Shown here one piece after another: positions 23,064 to 31,352 of a stretch of 37,424 nt of DNA. Source of the stretch: an uncultured Clostridia bacterium (GTDB lineage Bacteria; Bacillota; Clostridia; Oscillospirales; Acutalibacteraceae); contig CANRNI010000027.1 of assembly GCA_947631945.1 (NCBI GenBank), positions 1 to 37,424 on the forward strand, in the 5' to 3' direction. A model generated the notes under the pieces. It saw only the letters and a list, made by a program, of their open reading frames with translations. It did not search any database and was not told where the DNA came from. Position numbers and translations under genes: made by a program. Every line of letters starts with the position of its first letter. Position 1 is the stretch's first letter.

Positions 23064-23789
23064 ATGATTTTTTCGGAGATGAACTGTTTGAATACGGAAA
23101 GAATAAAAGCTTTAGCCGACTCGCTGCGCGCCGCGATATACCCGGACAGATGTCCGCTGTGCGACGCCGCCATTGTTCATAATTCGGAAATATGTCCCGA
23201 TTGCAGAAAAAACGCCGCGTTCATATACGGCGAGAGATGTTTTTTGTGCGGACATCCTGCCGATAAGTGCGTATGCAAAAAGCATAAAAACTTTTATGAG
23301 GCGATAACGGGACCGTTTATGTATACGGGCGTTGTGAAAAACGGACTTGCCGTTTGGAAATTCAGAGGCGGGCTTATTAATACCGAATTTTTCGCAAAGC
23401 TTGTCGCCGCGTGTGTCCGCAGGGATTTTGCCGGCGCGGAGCTTGATTGTATTTGTTTTGTACCTCAGACGAAGATGGAATCGGACGAACGCGAGTATAA
23501 TCAATCGGAAGAGCTTGCCAAGGCGGTGGGAGATATGCTCGGCATACCCGTGGTTCCGGCGCTTAAAAAGATATTTGAAACCGAGCGTCAGCATAAGCTG
23601 CCGAAATTTCTCAGAAGCGGTAACGTTTTCGGCGTATTCGACTGCCGCGAGCCCGAATTGACGGAGAATAAAAATATTTTGCTTATAGACGATATAAAAA
23701 CCTCGGGTACAACTCTTAACGAGTGCGCAAAAATGCTCAGGCTTAACGGTGCGATTAAGGTTTACTGCGCGGTTATCGCGATTGCATAA
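23064..23789 (+). CDS. comF: ComF-family phosphoribosyltransferase-like protein
   Basis: 241 residues from ATG 23064. A later in-frame TTG at 23088 has a better ribosome site (GGAG, 9 nt), so the true protein may be 8 residues shorter. The N-terminus carries zinc-ribbon pairs C30/C33, C44/C47 and C59/C62, C69/C71. The C-terminus has the PRPP-loop motif ILLIDDIKTSGTTL (205-218) of type I phosphoribosyltransferases. ComF takes part in DNA uptake in competent bacteria, and ComF-like proteins occur widely in Clostridia without known competence; the exact reaction is unknown. Other competence genes are not in the window. Confidence 0.88.
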   Translation: MIFSEMNCLNTERIKALADSLRAAIYPDRCPLCDAAIVHNSEICPDCRKNAAFIYGERCFLCGHPADKCVCKKHKNFYEAITGPFMYTGVVKNGLAVWKFRGGLINTEFFAKLVAACVRRDFAGAELDCICFVPQTKMESDEREYNQSEELAKAVGDMLGIPVVPALKKIFETERQHKLPKFLRSGNVFGVFDCREPELTENKNILLIDDIKTSGTTLNECAKMLRLNGAIKVYCAVIAIA

Positions 23790-23946
23790 GGGATACGGAA
23801 TTTGTACAGCAAATTTATTAAGTTGTAGGAATCCTATCTCGGGGCTTGAAAAAAGCCTGAAATTAGTTATTATTATAATTAGTAATTAGGGCGTGTCAAC
23901 ACAAGTCCGCTAAACGTTTTTTTGGCTGAATTTCCGCTGTGCAGCG

Positions 23947-23990
23947 TTAAGGAACCGCTGAATAAACCATGCCCTACGGCGGATTAAACG
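23947..23990. repeat. Half copy of family B repeat (B5)
   Basis: TTAAGGAACCGCTGAATAAA followed by CCATGCCCTACGG matches the end of copy B2 (35676 onward). It then changes to unrelated sequence. No second end seen before the glycosylase gene at 24023. Confidence 0.55.
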
Positions 23991-24022
23991 CCGTTTGATT
24001 TTTTTGATAAGAGTGATTTGCC

Positions 24023-24511
24023 GTGACAGTTCATCCTATAGAGCCGCTTTATGATGAAAATTCCGAAATACTCATACTCGGTTCTTTTCCTTCCGTAAAA
24101 TCAAGAGAAACAGGCTTTTTCTACGGACACGCCCAGAATCGGTTCTGGCGTGTTATGGCAAGAATATGCTCGAGCGAAACGCCCGTTGGCATCGAAGATA
24201 AAAAACGCCTTATGCTTGAAAACAAAATCGCTTTATGGGACGTAATACATTCCTGCGAAATAATCGGCTCGTCCGACAGCAGTATAAAAAACGTCGTTCC
24301 CAATGATTTGAGCGTTATTCTGAACACTGCCAATATTAAGCGTATTTTTGTAAACGGCAAAAAGGCGGAATCTCTTTATAAAAAATATATCGAAAAAGAA
24401 ACGGGAATAAAAGCTGTTGCTTTGCCCTCTACAAGCCCTGCCAACGCTTCATGGAGCGAAGAAAGACTTTATGAGGAATGGAGCGCGCGGCTCGGAAATC
24501 GGAAACAATAA
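24023..24511 (+). CDS. DNA-deoxyinosine (hypoxanthine) glycosylase, UDG superfamily
   Basis: 162 residues from GTG 24023 (GAGTGA about 6 nt upstream). Blocks LILGSFPSVKSRETGFFYGH (17-36) and QNRFWRVMARI, then IALWDVIHSCEIIGSSDSSI and LPSTSPANASWS near the C-terminus, are typical of the family 6 hypoxanthine-DNA glycosylases of the uracil-glycosylase superfamily. They excise deaminated adenine from DNA (family knowledge). It is transcribed toward the GH43 gene; the two stop codons are 6 bp apart. No other repair gene is adjacent. Confidence 0.88.
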   Translation: MTVHPIEPLYDENSEILILGSFPSVKSRETGFFYGHAQNRFWRVMARICSSETPVGIEDKKRLMLENKIALWDVIHSCEIIGSSDSSIKNVVPNDLSVILNTANIKRIFVNGKKAESLYKKYIEKETGIKAVALPSTSPANASWSEERLYEEWSARLGNRKQ

Positions 24512-24517
24512 AAAACG

Positions 24518-25432
24518 TTATTTGCAAGTTTTAAGCCGATAATTGTCAATTGTACATTGTCGATTGTCAATTATTTGTAAACGTCCGCCGATTTCCTCAA
24601 TTTCCGTCAAAACCGGGCGCTCGAACGGATTCTCATTCGGACGGTGAAGCACAAGATACGTTTTTCCGTCAAAGCCCGTGAAAATCATTCCGTGTCCTCC
24701 GTCCTTCTCCGCAAGCAGAGGCAGGTCGTGACGCCAGTTACCGTCTATATCTCCGTTGTCCGAACAGCTTACGGCCTGAACATAACCGCTGTCCGTAAAG
24801 CTCGACCAAATCATGTAAAGCTTTCCTTCTTTTCCTCTGTACAAAAACGGTCCGTCTGTGACCCAGTTTTCGTGTTCCTCTCTCGCCCACCAAGGGTCTG
24901 AGCCTTTAAACAGCGTCCTCGGTTCGCCCGCAGGCGCGGTAAGGTCGTCCGTCAGCATCATTTCGCAAATCTCACCGTCGGTTATCTGTGTCCATTCGTG
25001 GCAGAAAACAATATGCGTTTTACCGCTTTTATCCGTATACAAAGTTCCGTCAAGGCACATCCAGTTTTCGGGCGTAATCGGAAATTCCGATAAGGGTTTG
25101 AATTTTCCGTCGGGTGCGTCGGAAATCAGTATCTGTGTGCCTCTTGTTCTTTTTCCGTCATAAAACGACGAGAGCATATAATATTTGCCGCGGTATTTGT
25201 GAACCTCGGGGGCCCAAAAGTTTCTGTCCGCCCAAAAGTCGTCTGTTTTTTCAAATACAGGCTTCGGCCCGCTCCAGTTTTCAAGATCGCCGCTTATATA
25301 TACGTCAAAGCCCATATTTTCCGCAGGCTTGAGCTTTTCCCAGCAGTTTGCTCCCCTTGTGCCGTACATATAATATTTGCCGCCGTCGGGCAAAATAAAA
25401 GGGTCTCTTATGTGAATTTCTCCGAGTTTCAT
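24518..25432 (-). CDS. Glycoside hydrolase family 43 protein
   Basis: 304 residues, cytosolic (no signal peptide). Five-bladed propeller pattern with IRDPF (D10, catalytic base position), CLDGTLY (D128, pKa-modulating position) and NWVTDGPFLYRG, where many GH43 enzymes carry the catalytic acid Glu (EGP) but this one has Asp (TDGP). Family members act on arabinose- or xylose-containing oligosaccharides, which would fit the orphan ribulokinase in the window. The last ~18 residues (IIDNRQCTIDNYRLKTCK) are encoded by a short CAATTGACAATT-type repeat and were probably added when that repeat entered the gene's 3' end. Confidence 0.85.
   Translation of the reverse strand: MKLGEIHIRDPFILPDGGKYYMYGTRGANCWEKLKPAENMGFDVYISGDLENWSGPKPVFEKTDDFWADRNFWAPEVHKYRGKYYMLSSFYDGKRTRGTQILISDAPDGKFKPLSEFPITPENWMCLDGTLYTDKSGKTHIVFCHEWTQITDGEICEMMLTDDLTAPAGEPRTLFKGSDPWWAREEHENWVTDGPFLYRGKEGKLYMIWSSFTDSGYVQAVSCSDNGDIDGNWRHDLPLLAEKDGGHGMIFTGFDGKTYLVLHRPNENPFERPVLTEIEEIGGRLQIIDNRQCTIDNYRLKTCK
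24535..24575. repeat. CAATTGACAATT-type repeat in the 3' end of the GH43 gene
   Basis: AATTGTCAATTGTACATTGT followed by CGATTGTCAATTA. The same word cluster recurs at 29796-30293 and 32561-32610. It lies inside the reading frame and encodes the C-terminal tail of the GH43 protein. Confidence 0.7.
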
Positions 25433-25465
25433 AAAACATGCCTCTCATACATACAAATTTGTTTC

Positions 25466-25494
25466 ATACTATCACAATATATAATACATTTCAA
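25466..25494 (-). promoter_or_regulatory. SigA-type promoter of the GH43 gene
   Basis: On the minus strand TTGAAA (25494-25489), 17-bp spacer, TAGTAT (25471-25466), about 34 bp upstream of the start at 25432. Confidence 0.55.
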
Positions 25495-25535
25495 GTTTTA
25501 ATATACAAACGGCCGAAAAAAATCATAAAAGTCTA

Positions 25536-25564
25536 TTGACAAACTCCGTAAAACAGTTTATTAT
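25536..25564 (+). promoter_or_regulatory. SigA-type promoter of the Fur/PerR gene
   Basis: TTGACA (25536-25541), 17-bp spacer, TATTAT (25559-25564). The Fur-type operator starts three bases downstream of the -10, so a bound repressor would block it. Confidence 0.7.
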
Positions 25565-25566
25565 AA

Positions 25567-25581
25567 TGATAATAATTATCA
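25567..25581. promoter_or_regulatory. Perfect 7-1-7 Fur box
   Basis: TGATAATAATTATCA equals the 7-1-7 Fur consensus TGATAATNATTATCA. Six bases to the left, TTATAATGATAATAA (25561-25575) is one mismatch from the PerR consensus TTATAATNATTATAA. The two overlap at the transcription start of the Fur-family gene, indicating autoregulation. Confidence 0.85.
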
Positions 25582-25595
25582 TTAGGAGCAAAATA

Positions 25596-26000
25596 ATGCA
25601 GGAAAAAATCAGGAGGTTCAGCCGCAAACGCGAGGCGATAAGGAACGCGTTGGCTATGACAAAAACCCACCCGGACGCGGAATGGCTTTATTGCGCGGTA
25701 AAACCTCAGTTTCCCGATTTAAGTCTTGCCACCGTTTACCGAAATCTTTGCGAAATGAAGAAAAACGGTGAAATTCAAAGCGTGGCGGTTTTCGGCGGCA
25801 GAGAGAGATTTGACGCCGTGACGGAAAACCATTCGCATTTCATATGCGATAAATGCGGCAAAATAGATGATTTTGACGCAGTAAACCATGACGGTTCCAT
25901 AGATAAGCTTGCGCAGGAGGATTTTGACGGCAAAATCGTTTATCATACGCTGGTTTTTCACGGAGTATGTCCCGATTGCCTGTCAAAGACTGCCGATTAA
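25596..26000 (+). CDS. Fur-family metalloregulator, PerR-like
   Basis: 134 residues from ATG 25596 (AGGAG 7 nt upstream); an upstream TTG at 25536 is part of the promoter. Winged helix ~8-70 with LSLATVYRNL recognition helix. The C-terminal domain has the HSHFICDKCG block (H79, H81, C84, C87) and CPDC (C125, C128) for the structural zinc. At the position that separates PerR (Asp) from Fur (Glu) it reads IDDF, which favours PerR. Its operator is Fur-like, however. The next gene is a reverse rubrerythrin, a typical PerR target in clostridia. It probably senses peroxide or iron and represses itself and its neighbour. Confidence 0.88.
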   Translation: MQEKIRRFSRKREAIRNALAMTKTHPDAEWLYCAVKPQFPDLSLATVYRNLCEMKKNGEIQSVAVFGGRERFDAVTENHSHFICDKCGKIDDFDAVNHDGSIDKLAQEDFDGKIVYHTLVFHGVCPDCLSKTAD

Positions 26001-26069
26001 AGTAAAAACTGCAAATAACGCAAAAGCGTTAGAATAAATTATTAAAATATATTCAGGAGGTATGTTAAA

Positions 26070-26615
26070 ATGAAAAAATGGGTTTGCCCTGTATGCGGCT
26101 ACATTCACGAAGGAGACGAGGCTCCCGAAAAGTGTCCTCAGTGCGGAGTTCCCGGCTCGAAATTCAATGAGATGAAAGCAGAAACGTCATACGCTACCGT
26201 ACATATGGTAGGCGAGGGCGCTAAGGATAAGGTTGAGCCCGACGTTTACGAGGGACTTGTCGCGAACTTCAACGGCGAATGTACCGAAGTTGGTATGTAT
26301 CTTGCCATGAGCAGAGTTGCCGAGAGAGAGGGATATCCCGAAGTCGCGGAAGCTTACAAAAGATACGCTTTTGAGGAGGCTGAGCACGCCGCAAAATTTG
26401 CAGAGCTTCTCGGCGAAGTGGTTACCGATTCAACCAAGAAAAATCTTGAATTGAGAGCCGCCGCCGAAGCGGGCGCGTGCGAGGGTAAATTTGAGCTCGC
26501 TAAGAGAGCTAAGGCGCTCGGCTACGACGCTATCCATGACACAGTCCATGAGATGGCGAAGGACGAAGCAAGACACGGCGCAGGCTTTGAGGGACTTCTC
26601 AAAAGACTTTTTTGA
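26070..26615 (+). CDS. Reverse rubrerythrin (peroxide reductase)
   Basis: 181 residues from ATG 26070 (AGGAGG 8 nt upstream). The N-terminal rubredoxin domain has C6/C9 (CPVC) and C22/C25 (CPQC). The four-helix ferritin-like domain (from ~55) carries the di-iron ligands in [21 protein letters not shown] and [11 protein letters not shown]. With rubredoxin in front of the di-iron domain this is the 'reverse' arrangement known from Clostridium acetobutylicum, where such proteins reduce hydrogen peroxide and oxygen with electrons from NADH via rubredoxin-type carriers (established). It is 69 bp behind the PerR-like gene and ends in a strong terminator. Cytosolic. Confidence 0.92.
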   Translation: MKKWVCPVCGYIHEGDEAPEKCPQCGVPGSKFNEMKAETSYATVHMVGEGAKDKVEPDVYEGLVANFNGECTEVGMYLAMSRVAEREGYPEVAEAYKRYAFEEAEHAAKFAELLGEVVTDSTKKNLELRAAAEAGACEGKFELAKRAKALGYDAIHDTVHEMAKDEARHGAGFEGLLKRLF

Positions 26616-26642
26616 TAAGTAGCGATACACAATAACTTTTTT

Positions 26643-26675
26643 CGGGACGGGATTTGAAGCCGTCCCGATTTTTCG
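26643..26675 (+). terminator. Rho-independent terminator after reverse rubrerythrin
   Basis: CGGGACGG (26643-26650), 9-nt loop, CCGTCCCG (26660-26667), then ATTTTT. Confidence 0.85.
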
Positions 26676-26695
26676 TATTATAATAACTGCCGAAC

Positions 26696-26720
26696 AAATG
26701 CCGACACGCTGTCGGCATTT
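26696..26720. other. Perfect 11-bp hairpin between terminator and MFS gene
   Basis: AAATGCCGACA, loop CGC, TGTCGGCATTT. Lacks a T-run on the plus strand, so it is not an ordinary terminator in that direction. It could be an operator, a cruciform site or a terminator relic. Confidence 0.55.
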
Positions 26721-26766
26721 ATGAAAAAGCTATAAGATAAATTTTTTCTTTGTTTGTATTTTTTTC

Positions 26767-26796
26767 TTTACAATAATATGTGTTTTGTGTTATTAT
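26767..26796 (+). promoter_or_regulatory. Candidate promoter of the MFS-DUF4091 unit
   Basis: TTTACA (26767-26772), 18-bp spacer, TATTAT (26791-26796). A TATAAT overlaps the -10 at 26796-26801 but has no suitable -35. Confidence 0.45.
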
Positions 26797-26825
26797 ATAA
26801 TCAATTATCTGAAAGGAAAATTTTT

Positions 26826-28220
26826 ATGAACAATTCAAAGCTTTCGGGGCGCATTTGGTTCAATATTATTTTATTCGGCTTTATAGGTCAAGTCGCGTGG
26901 AACGTTGAAAATATGTATTTCAACACTTTTCTTTACAACAAGGTAGGCGGAACTACCGACGATATAAACGTAATGGTCGCCGCGAGCGCGATAGCCGCCG
27001 TTCTTACCACGTTTATAATGGGCGCTTTAAGCGACAAGGTCGGCAAAAGAAAAATTTTTATTTCCGCAGGCTACGTATTATGGGGAGTAACCGTTATGGC
27101 GTTCGCGTTTATATCGCGTGAAAATACCGCCGAATGGTTTAACATTACCGACACTCAGAAAGTTGTGGCGGTAACGGTCAGCATGGTCATCATTATGGAC
27201 TGCGTTATGACGTTCATGGGTTCCACGGGAAACGACGCTTGCTTCAACGCATGGATAACCGATATAACGAACGATTCAAACAGAGGTACGGTCGAGGGCG
27301 TTAACGCGATATTGCCGATACTCGCGATGCTCCTTGTCACGGTGGGTTTCGGCGTGGGTGTTACAGCCGCAGGATATTCCGCCTGTTTTATCTTCCTCGG
27401 CGCGCTCGTCATACTCTGCGGTATCATAGGATTTTTCACTATAAACGATACGGGAAGCGGCAAAAAAAAGGATTCAAATTATTTTTCCGATTTAATTTAC
27501 GGCTTCAGACCGTCCGTCGTAAAGGCAAACTCAAAACTTTATATCGCTCTTTCGGCGGTATGTCTTTATTCGTGCGCGTTTCAGGTCGTAATGCCGTATC
27601 TTTTCATATATCTCCAGCACTATCTCGGCTTTGATTTCAATAACCTGCAAATAACGCCTGTCGTTATAGTCGCGGCAATCGCCGTTTTGGCCGTCCTTAT
27701 CGCGGGCTGTATACTGCTGGGTAAAATGATTGATAAAAGAGGCAAGGACGCGTTTGTAATTCCCGCCGCTATCCTGTTTACGCTCGGTCTTGTCGTAGTT
27801 TACTTTATGAAAACGCTCGGAACGTTCGCGATAGGAGCGGTGATTTTTGCCGTCGGTTACGGTCTTATGGGTATTATCATAAACGCGACCGTAAGAGACT
27901 ACACTCCCGAGGATAAAACAGGGCTTTTCCAGGGCGTAAGAATGATTTTCGCGGTGCTTATACCAATGATTGTCGGTCCGAACGTGGGCGCTTGGACTAT
28001 AAATAAATTCGCGTCCTCTCACGAGCTCGGCACATACATAAACGATTACGGTGAGGCGGTCAACGTTCCCGTTCCCGAAATTTTCCTTGCCGCCGCGATT
28101 TTCGCAGTATTTATTCTTATCCCCGTCGCCGTACTTAAGAAAAAGGGCTTTAAAAAGGAAGCCGATAACGAAACGAATAACAACTTTGACAGAAAAGAGG
28201 AAAAAGTAAATGGAAATTAA
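26826..28220 (+). CDS. MFS transporter, sugar:cation symporter-like
   Basis: 464 residues from ATG 26826 (AAAGGAAAA about 8 nt upstream); an earlier start at 26754 lies in the promoter region. Twelve membrane helices are apparent, with the MFS motif GALSDKVGKRK between helices 2 and 3 and a related LGKMIDKRGKD after helix 8. The pattern suggests the major facilitator or the related GPH sugar-cation symporter group. It overlaps the DUF4091 gene by 11 nt, so the two are translationally coupled; a transporter feeding an intracellular carbohydrate-active protein is likely. The substrate is not known. Confidence 0.85.
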   Translation: MNNSKLSGRIWFNIILFGFIGQVAWNVENMYFNTFLYNKVGGTTDDINVMVAASAIAAVLTTFIMGALSDKVGKRKIFISAGYVLWGVTVMAFAFISRENTAEWFNITDTQKVVAVTVSMVIIMDCVMTFMGSTGNDACFNAWITDITNDSNRGTVEGVNAILPILAMLLVTVGFGVGVTAAGYSACFIFLGALVILCGIIGFFTINDTGSGKKKDSNYFSDLIYGFRPSVVKANSKLYIALSAVCLYSCAFQVVMPYLFIYLQHYLGFDFNNLQITPVVIVAAIAVLAVLIAGCILLGKMIDKRGKDAFVIPAAILFTLGLVVVYFMKTLGTFAIGAVIFAVGYGLMGIIINATVRDYTPEDKTGLFQGVRMIFAVLIPMIVGPNVGAWTINKFASSHELGTYINDYGEAVNVPVPEIFLAAAIFAVFILIPVAVLKKKGFKKEADNETNNNFDRKEEKVNGN

Positions 28221-29814
28221 AATTTTAAGCAGTCTTTCAAAGGTTTTTCCCGATGAAATTTGCTGTAAATATGAGATAAATTCAATAAGCTGCCTTAAAA
28301 ACGAGAGCGTGTCTTTTCAGCTCGCGGTAAAATCGGACGATAATATAACGGCGGATATTTCATCGGACTGCGAATATCTGAAAATTTATAATGAAAAATA
28401 TGTCCCCGCGAGCCGCTTGGACCCCGAAAAAAGGGATAATTACTTTATCAGAAACGCCGAATCGGGCGATTATCCCGACGTTCTTATTCCCGTCTGTTCC
28501 GAAATCGAGATTAATAGCGGAATATGGGTTCCCGTCTGGTGCGAATTTCAGCCCGACGGCAAGCTCAAAGCCGGAGAATACGATATAAACATAAAAATCG
28601 GAAATGAAAAAATAACAGTAAAAGCCGAAATCGAGGACTGCTCTTTTGATTGTCAGCAGCTTATTTGTACCCATTGGTTCCATTCGGATTGTCTCGCTTC
28701 GTATTACGGCGTTGATGTTTTTTCGGACGAATACTGGCAAATCGTCGAAAACTTTATGAAAACGGCGGTGGAACACGGTATAAATATGATTCTCACTCCG
28801 CTTTTTACTCCTCCGCTCGATACCGAGGTGGGCGGCGAAAGACCGACCGTTCAGCTTGTGGACGTAAAGAGGCGCGGATATAAATATACGTTCGGATTTG
28901 AAAAGCTTAAAAAATGGATAGAAACTGCAGACAGATGCGGCATGAAATATTTTGAAATGTCGCACCTCTACACACAGTGGGGAGCGAGACACGCGCCTAA
29001 GATAATGGCCGAGACGCTTGACGGTTACAAGCGGATTTTCGGCTGGGAAACGGACGCTCACGGTCAGGGGTATTCAAATTTCCTCAGACAATTCGCGCCC
29101 GAATTGATAAAATTCATAGATGAGAACGGAATAAGGGACAGATGCGTTTTCCACACTTCGGACGAACCGCAGCCGGCCGATTATTTCAGCTATAAAAAAT
29201 CCGCCGCGCTTATGAAAGAGCTTTTCGGAGATTTTAAACGTATGGACGCCATGTCGCATTATACGTTTTTTGAAAAGGGCGTATCGGAATATCCCATTAC
29301 AAACATAATGAGCATAGAAAAATTTGCCGGAAAGGTACCCGAGCTTTGGACTTATTACTGCTGCAATCCTCTCACGGATAATCTTCCGAACCGCTTTATT
29401 ACCATGCCTCTTATGAGAACGCGGATTTTGGGCTTTATAATGTATGCGTACGATGTAAAAGGATTTCTGCATTGGGGATATAATTTCTATTTTTCGCAAT
29501 ATTCAAAGCGCAAGGTAGACCCGTTTACGGAAACGGACGCGGGCGGAAACTTCCCGTCGGGCGATTCGTTCGTCGTATATCCCGCTCCCGACGGAACGGC
29601 GTATACATCTCTGCGGCTTAAAGTATTTTACGACGCGATACACGATTATGAAGCTCTCAGAATGCTCGAAAAGAAAATAGGCAGAGAAAAAACTCTTGAA
29701 ATTTTAAATAAAGACCTCGATACTCCGATAAACGCAAAGGAATATCCCCATTCGGAAAAATGGCTTACCGACAAACGCAGGGAGATAAATAAACAATTGA
29801 CAATTGATAATTGA
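28210..29814 (+). CDS. DUF4091 protein, probable carbohydrate-active enzyme
   Basis: 534 residues. ATG 28210 overlaps the transporter's 3' end, with GAGG upstream. The N-terminal ~150 residues are beta-rich. The C-terminal two thirds look like a TIM barrel with HTSDEP (the usual catalytic-type Asp-Glu pair), FGFEKLKKWIETADRCGMKYFE, FLHWGYNFY and YEALRMLEK near the end, the hallmark of DUF4091 proteins related to GH123-type hydrolases (family knowledge). No signal peptide, so it should act on an imported oligosaccharide delivered by the upstream transporter. The last six residues (QLTIDN) and stop come from the CAATTGACAATT-type repeat that follows. Confidence 0.8.
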   Translation: MEIKILSSLSKVFPDEICCKYEINSISCLKNESVSFQLAVKSDDNITADISSDCEYLKIYNEKYVPASRLDPEKRDNYFIRNAESGDYPDVLIPVCSEIEINSGIWVPVWCEFQPDGKLKAGEYDINIKIGNEKITVKAEIEDCSFDCQQLICTHWFHSDCLASYYGVDVFSDEYWQIVENFMKTAVEHGINMILTPLFTPPLDTEVGGERPTVQLVDVKRRGYKYTFGFEKLKKWIETADRCGMKYFEMSHLYTQWGARHAPKIMAETLDGYKRIFGWETDAHGQGYSNFLRQFAPELIKFIDENGIRDRCVFHTSDEPQPADYFSYKKSAALMKELFGDFKRMDAMSHYTFFEKGVSEYPITNIMSIEKFAGKVPELWTYYCCNPLTDNLPNRFITMPLMRTRILGFIMYAYDVKGFLHWGYNFYFSQYSKRKVDPFTETDAGGNFPSGDSFVVYPAPDGTAYTSLRLKVFYDAIHDYEALRMLEKKIGREKTLEILNKDLDTPINAKEYPHSEKWLTDKRREINKQLTIDN

Positions 29815-30293
29815 CAATTGACAATGAACTGATGATTGAGTATAATTCTTTAACTAATGTTTGCGAACTTCCAAACGATAACTCATTAACCATTGCCAAA
29901 TTTGCTGTTGTCCTCGCCGTAGGCTATAAATCAAGCCCGCAGGGCTTCCGAAATTGTAAATGTACAATTGACAATTGACAATGAACTGATGATTGAGTAT
30001 AATTCTTTAACAAACGTCTGCGAACTTCCAAACGATAACTCATTAACCATTGCCAAATTTACTGTTGTCCTCGCCGTAGGCTATAAATCAAGCCCGCAGG
30101 GCTTCCGAAATTGTCAATGTACAATTGACAATGAACTGATGAATGAGTATAATTCTTTAACAAACGTTTGCGAACTTCCAAACGATAACTCATTAACCAT
30201 TGCCAAATTTACTGTTGTCCTCGCCGTAGGCTATAAATCAAGCCCGCAGGGCTTCCGAAATTGTCAATTGTACATTGTACATTGTCAATTAAT
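29796..30293. repeat. Three tandem ~150-bp repeat units
   Basis: Unit starts (ACAATGAACT) lie at 29821, 29978 and 30128, giving periods of 157 and 150 bp. Units differ by few bases. Each carries an AAGCCC-GCA-GGGCTT hairpin and ends in CAATTGACAATT-type words. There are no distinct spacers, so this is not a CRISPR. Read on the minus strand, each unit has an ATG (29893, 30050, 30200) followed by an open frame starting MVNELSFGSSQT, about 28-39 codons. The array fills the gap between the DUF4091 gene and dapF. No other gene is seen here. Confidence 0.9.
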
Positions 30294-30311
30294 ACACAGG
30301 TAATGTTTAAT

Positions 30312-30340
30312 TTGTAAGAACCAGCCGGTCAATTTAAAAA
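30312..30340 (+). promoter_or_regulatory. Candidate promoter of dapF
   Basis: TTGTAA (30312-30317), 17-bp spacer, TAAAAA (30335-30340), about 20 bp before the start codon. Modest match. Confidence 0.35.
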
Positions 30341-30361
30341 TACAGAAAGATTGTGATTAAA

Positions 30362-31195
30362 ATGAAGTTTACAAAGATGCACGGAGCGGGCAACGATTAT
30401 ATTTACGTCAACTGCTTCGAGGAAAAAATAGAGAACAGGAGCGAAACGGCGATAAAGGTAAGCGACCGTCATTTCGGTATAGGCTCGGACGGTCTTATAT
30501 GCATAGACCCCTCCGATATCGCGGACTGCAAAATGGATATGTACAATGCCGACGGTTCGCAGGGTAAAATGTGCGGCAACGGCGTAAGGTGCGTCGCAAA
30601 ATACGCTTACGACAACGGTATAGCGAAAAAGGACGAAATCGCCGTAGAAACTTTAAGCGGAATAAAATACATAAAAGTCGCGGTAAAGGACGGCAAGGTG
30701 TACGAAGCCACTGTAAATATGGGAGAGCCTATTCTGAAGCCTGCCGACGTACCCGCGAAATTTGACGGCGAAACAGCCGTAAACGAACCTTTAGACATAG
30801 ACGGAAAAGAATATAAGGTAACTCTCGTTTCAATGGGCAATCCGCATTGCGTAACGTATGTTGACGACGTTCACTCCGTTGAAATCGAAAAAACGGGGCC
30901 GCTCTTTGAAAATCACAAAAAATTCCCCGAAAGAATAAACACCGAATTTATAAAAGTCGTAAGTCCCGAAAAGCTTGAAATGAGAGTTTGGGAAAGAGGT
31001 TCGGGTGAAACACTCGCCTGCGGCACGGGCGCGTGCGCATCTGTAGTCGCTTCGGTTCTCTGCGGTTACTGCAAAAAGGATACGCTTGTAACCGTAAAGC
31101 TGCTCGGAGGCGAGCTTAAAATCAAGTGGTCGTCGGAGGATAACAAAGTTTATATGACAGGTCCCGCCGAAACGATTTGCACCGGAGAAATTTAG
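30362..31195 (+). CDS. dapF: Diaminopimelate epimerase
   Basis: 277 residues from ATG 30362 (MKFTKMHGAGNDYIY, the standard start of the family; an in-frame GTG at 30353 is less likely). The two catalytic cysteines are visible: C71 in GKMCGNGVRC and C220 in ACGTGACAS. It converts LL-diaminopimelate to the meso form for peptidoglycan and lysine. The enzyme that makes LL-DAP in one step (DapL) is encoded next, 157 bp downstream. Cytosolic. Confidence 0.96.
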   Translation: MKFTKMHGAGNDYIYVNCFEEKIENRSETAIKVSDRHFGIGSDGLICIDPSDIADCKMDMYNADGSQGKMCGNGVRCVAKYAYDNGIAKKDEIAVETLSGIKYIKVAVKDGKVYEATVNMGEPILKPADVPAKFDGETAVNEPLDIDGKEYKVTLVSMGNPHCVTYVDDVHSVEIEKTGPLFENHKKFPERINTEFIKVVSPEKLEMRVWERGSGETLACGTGACASVVASVLCGYCKKDTLVTVKLLGGELKIKWSSEDNKVYMTGPAETICTGEI

Positions 31196-31352
31196 GCGGT
31201 AGAAAAAACAAAAAGCGCACATAAATGCGGATTCATAATTCTTAATTCCTAATTAGAAATTATTGAAAAAATCTTCGCATTTTTATTCATTTTTGATTTA
31301 TAAAAAAACATATAAAACAAATACATAAATTCAATTAAAAGGACTGATTGAA

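Noticed and set aside
29796-30293. CRISPR array
   Set aside because: Only three units of 150-157 bp, no short repeats, no unique spacers and no cas genes.
29968-30303. 111-residue plus-strand ORF in the tandem repeats
   Set aside because: It is a repeated translation of two repeat units (the same ~50-residue block twice) with no ribosome site and no family resemblance.
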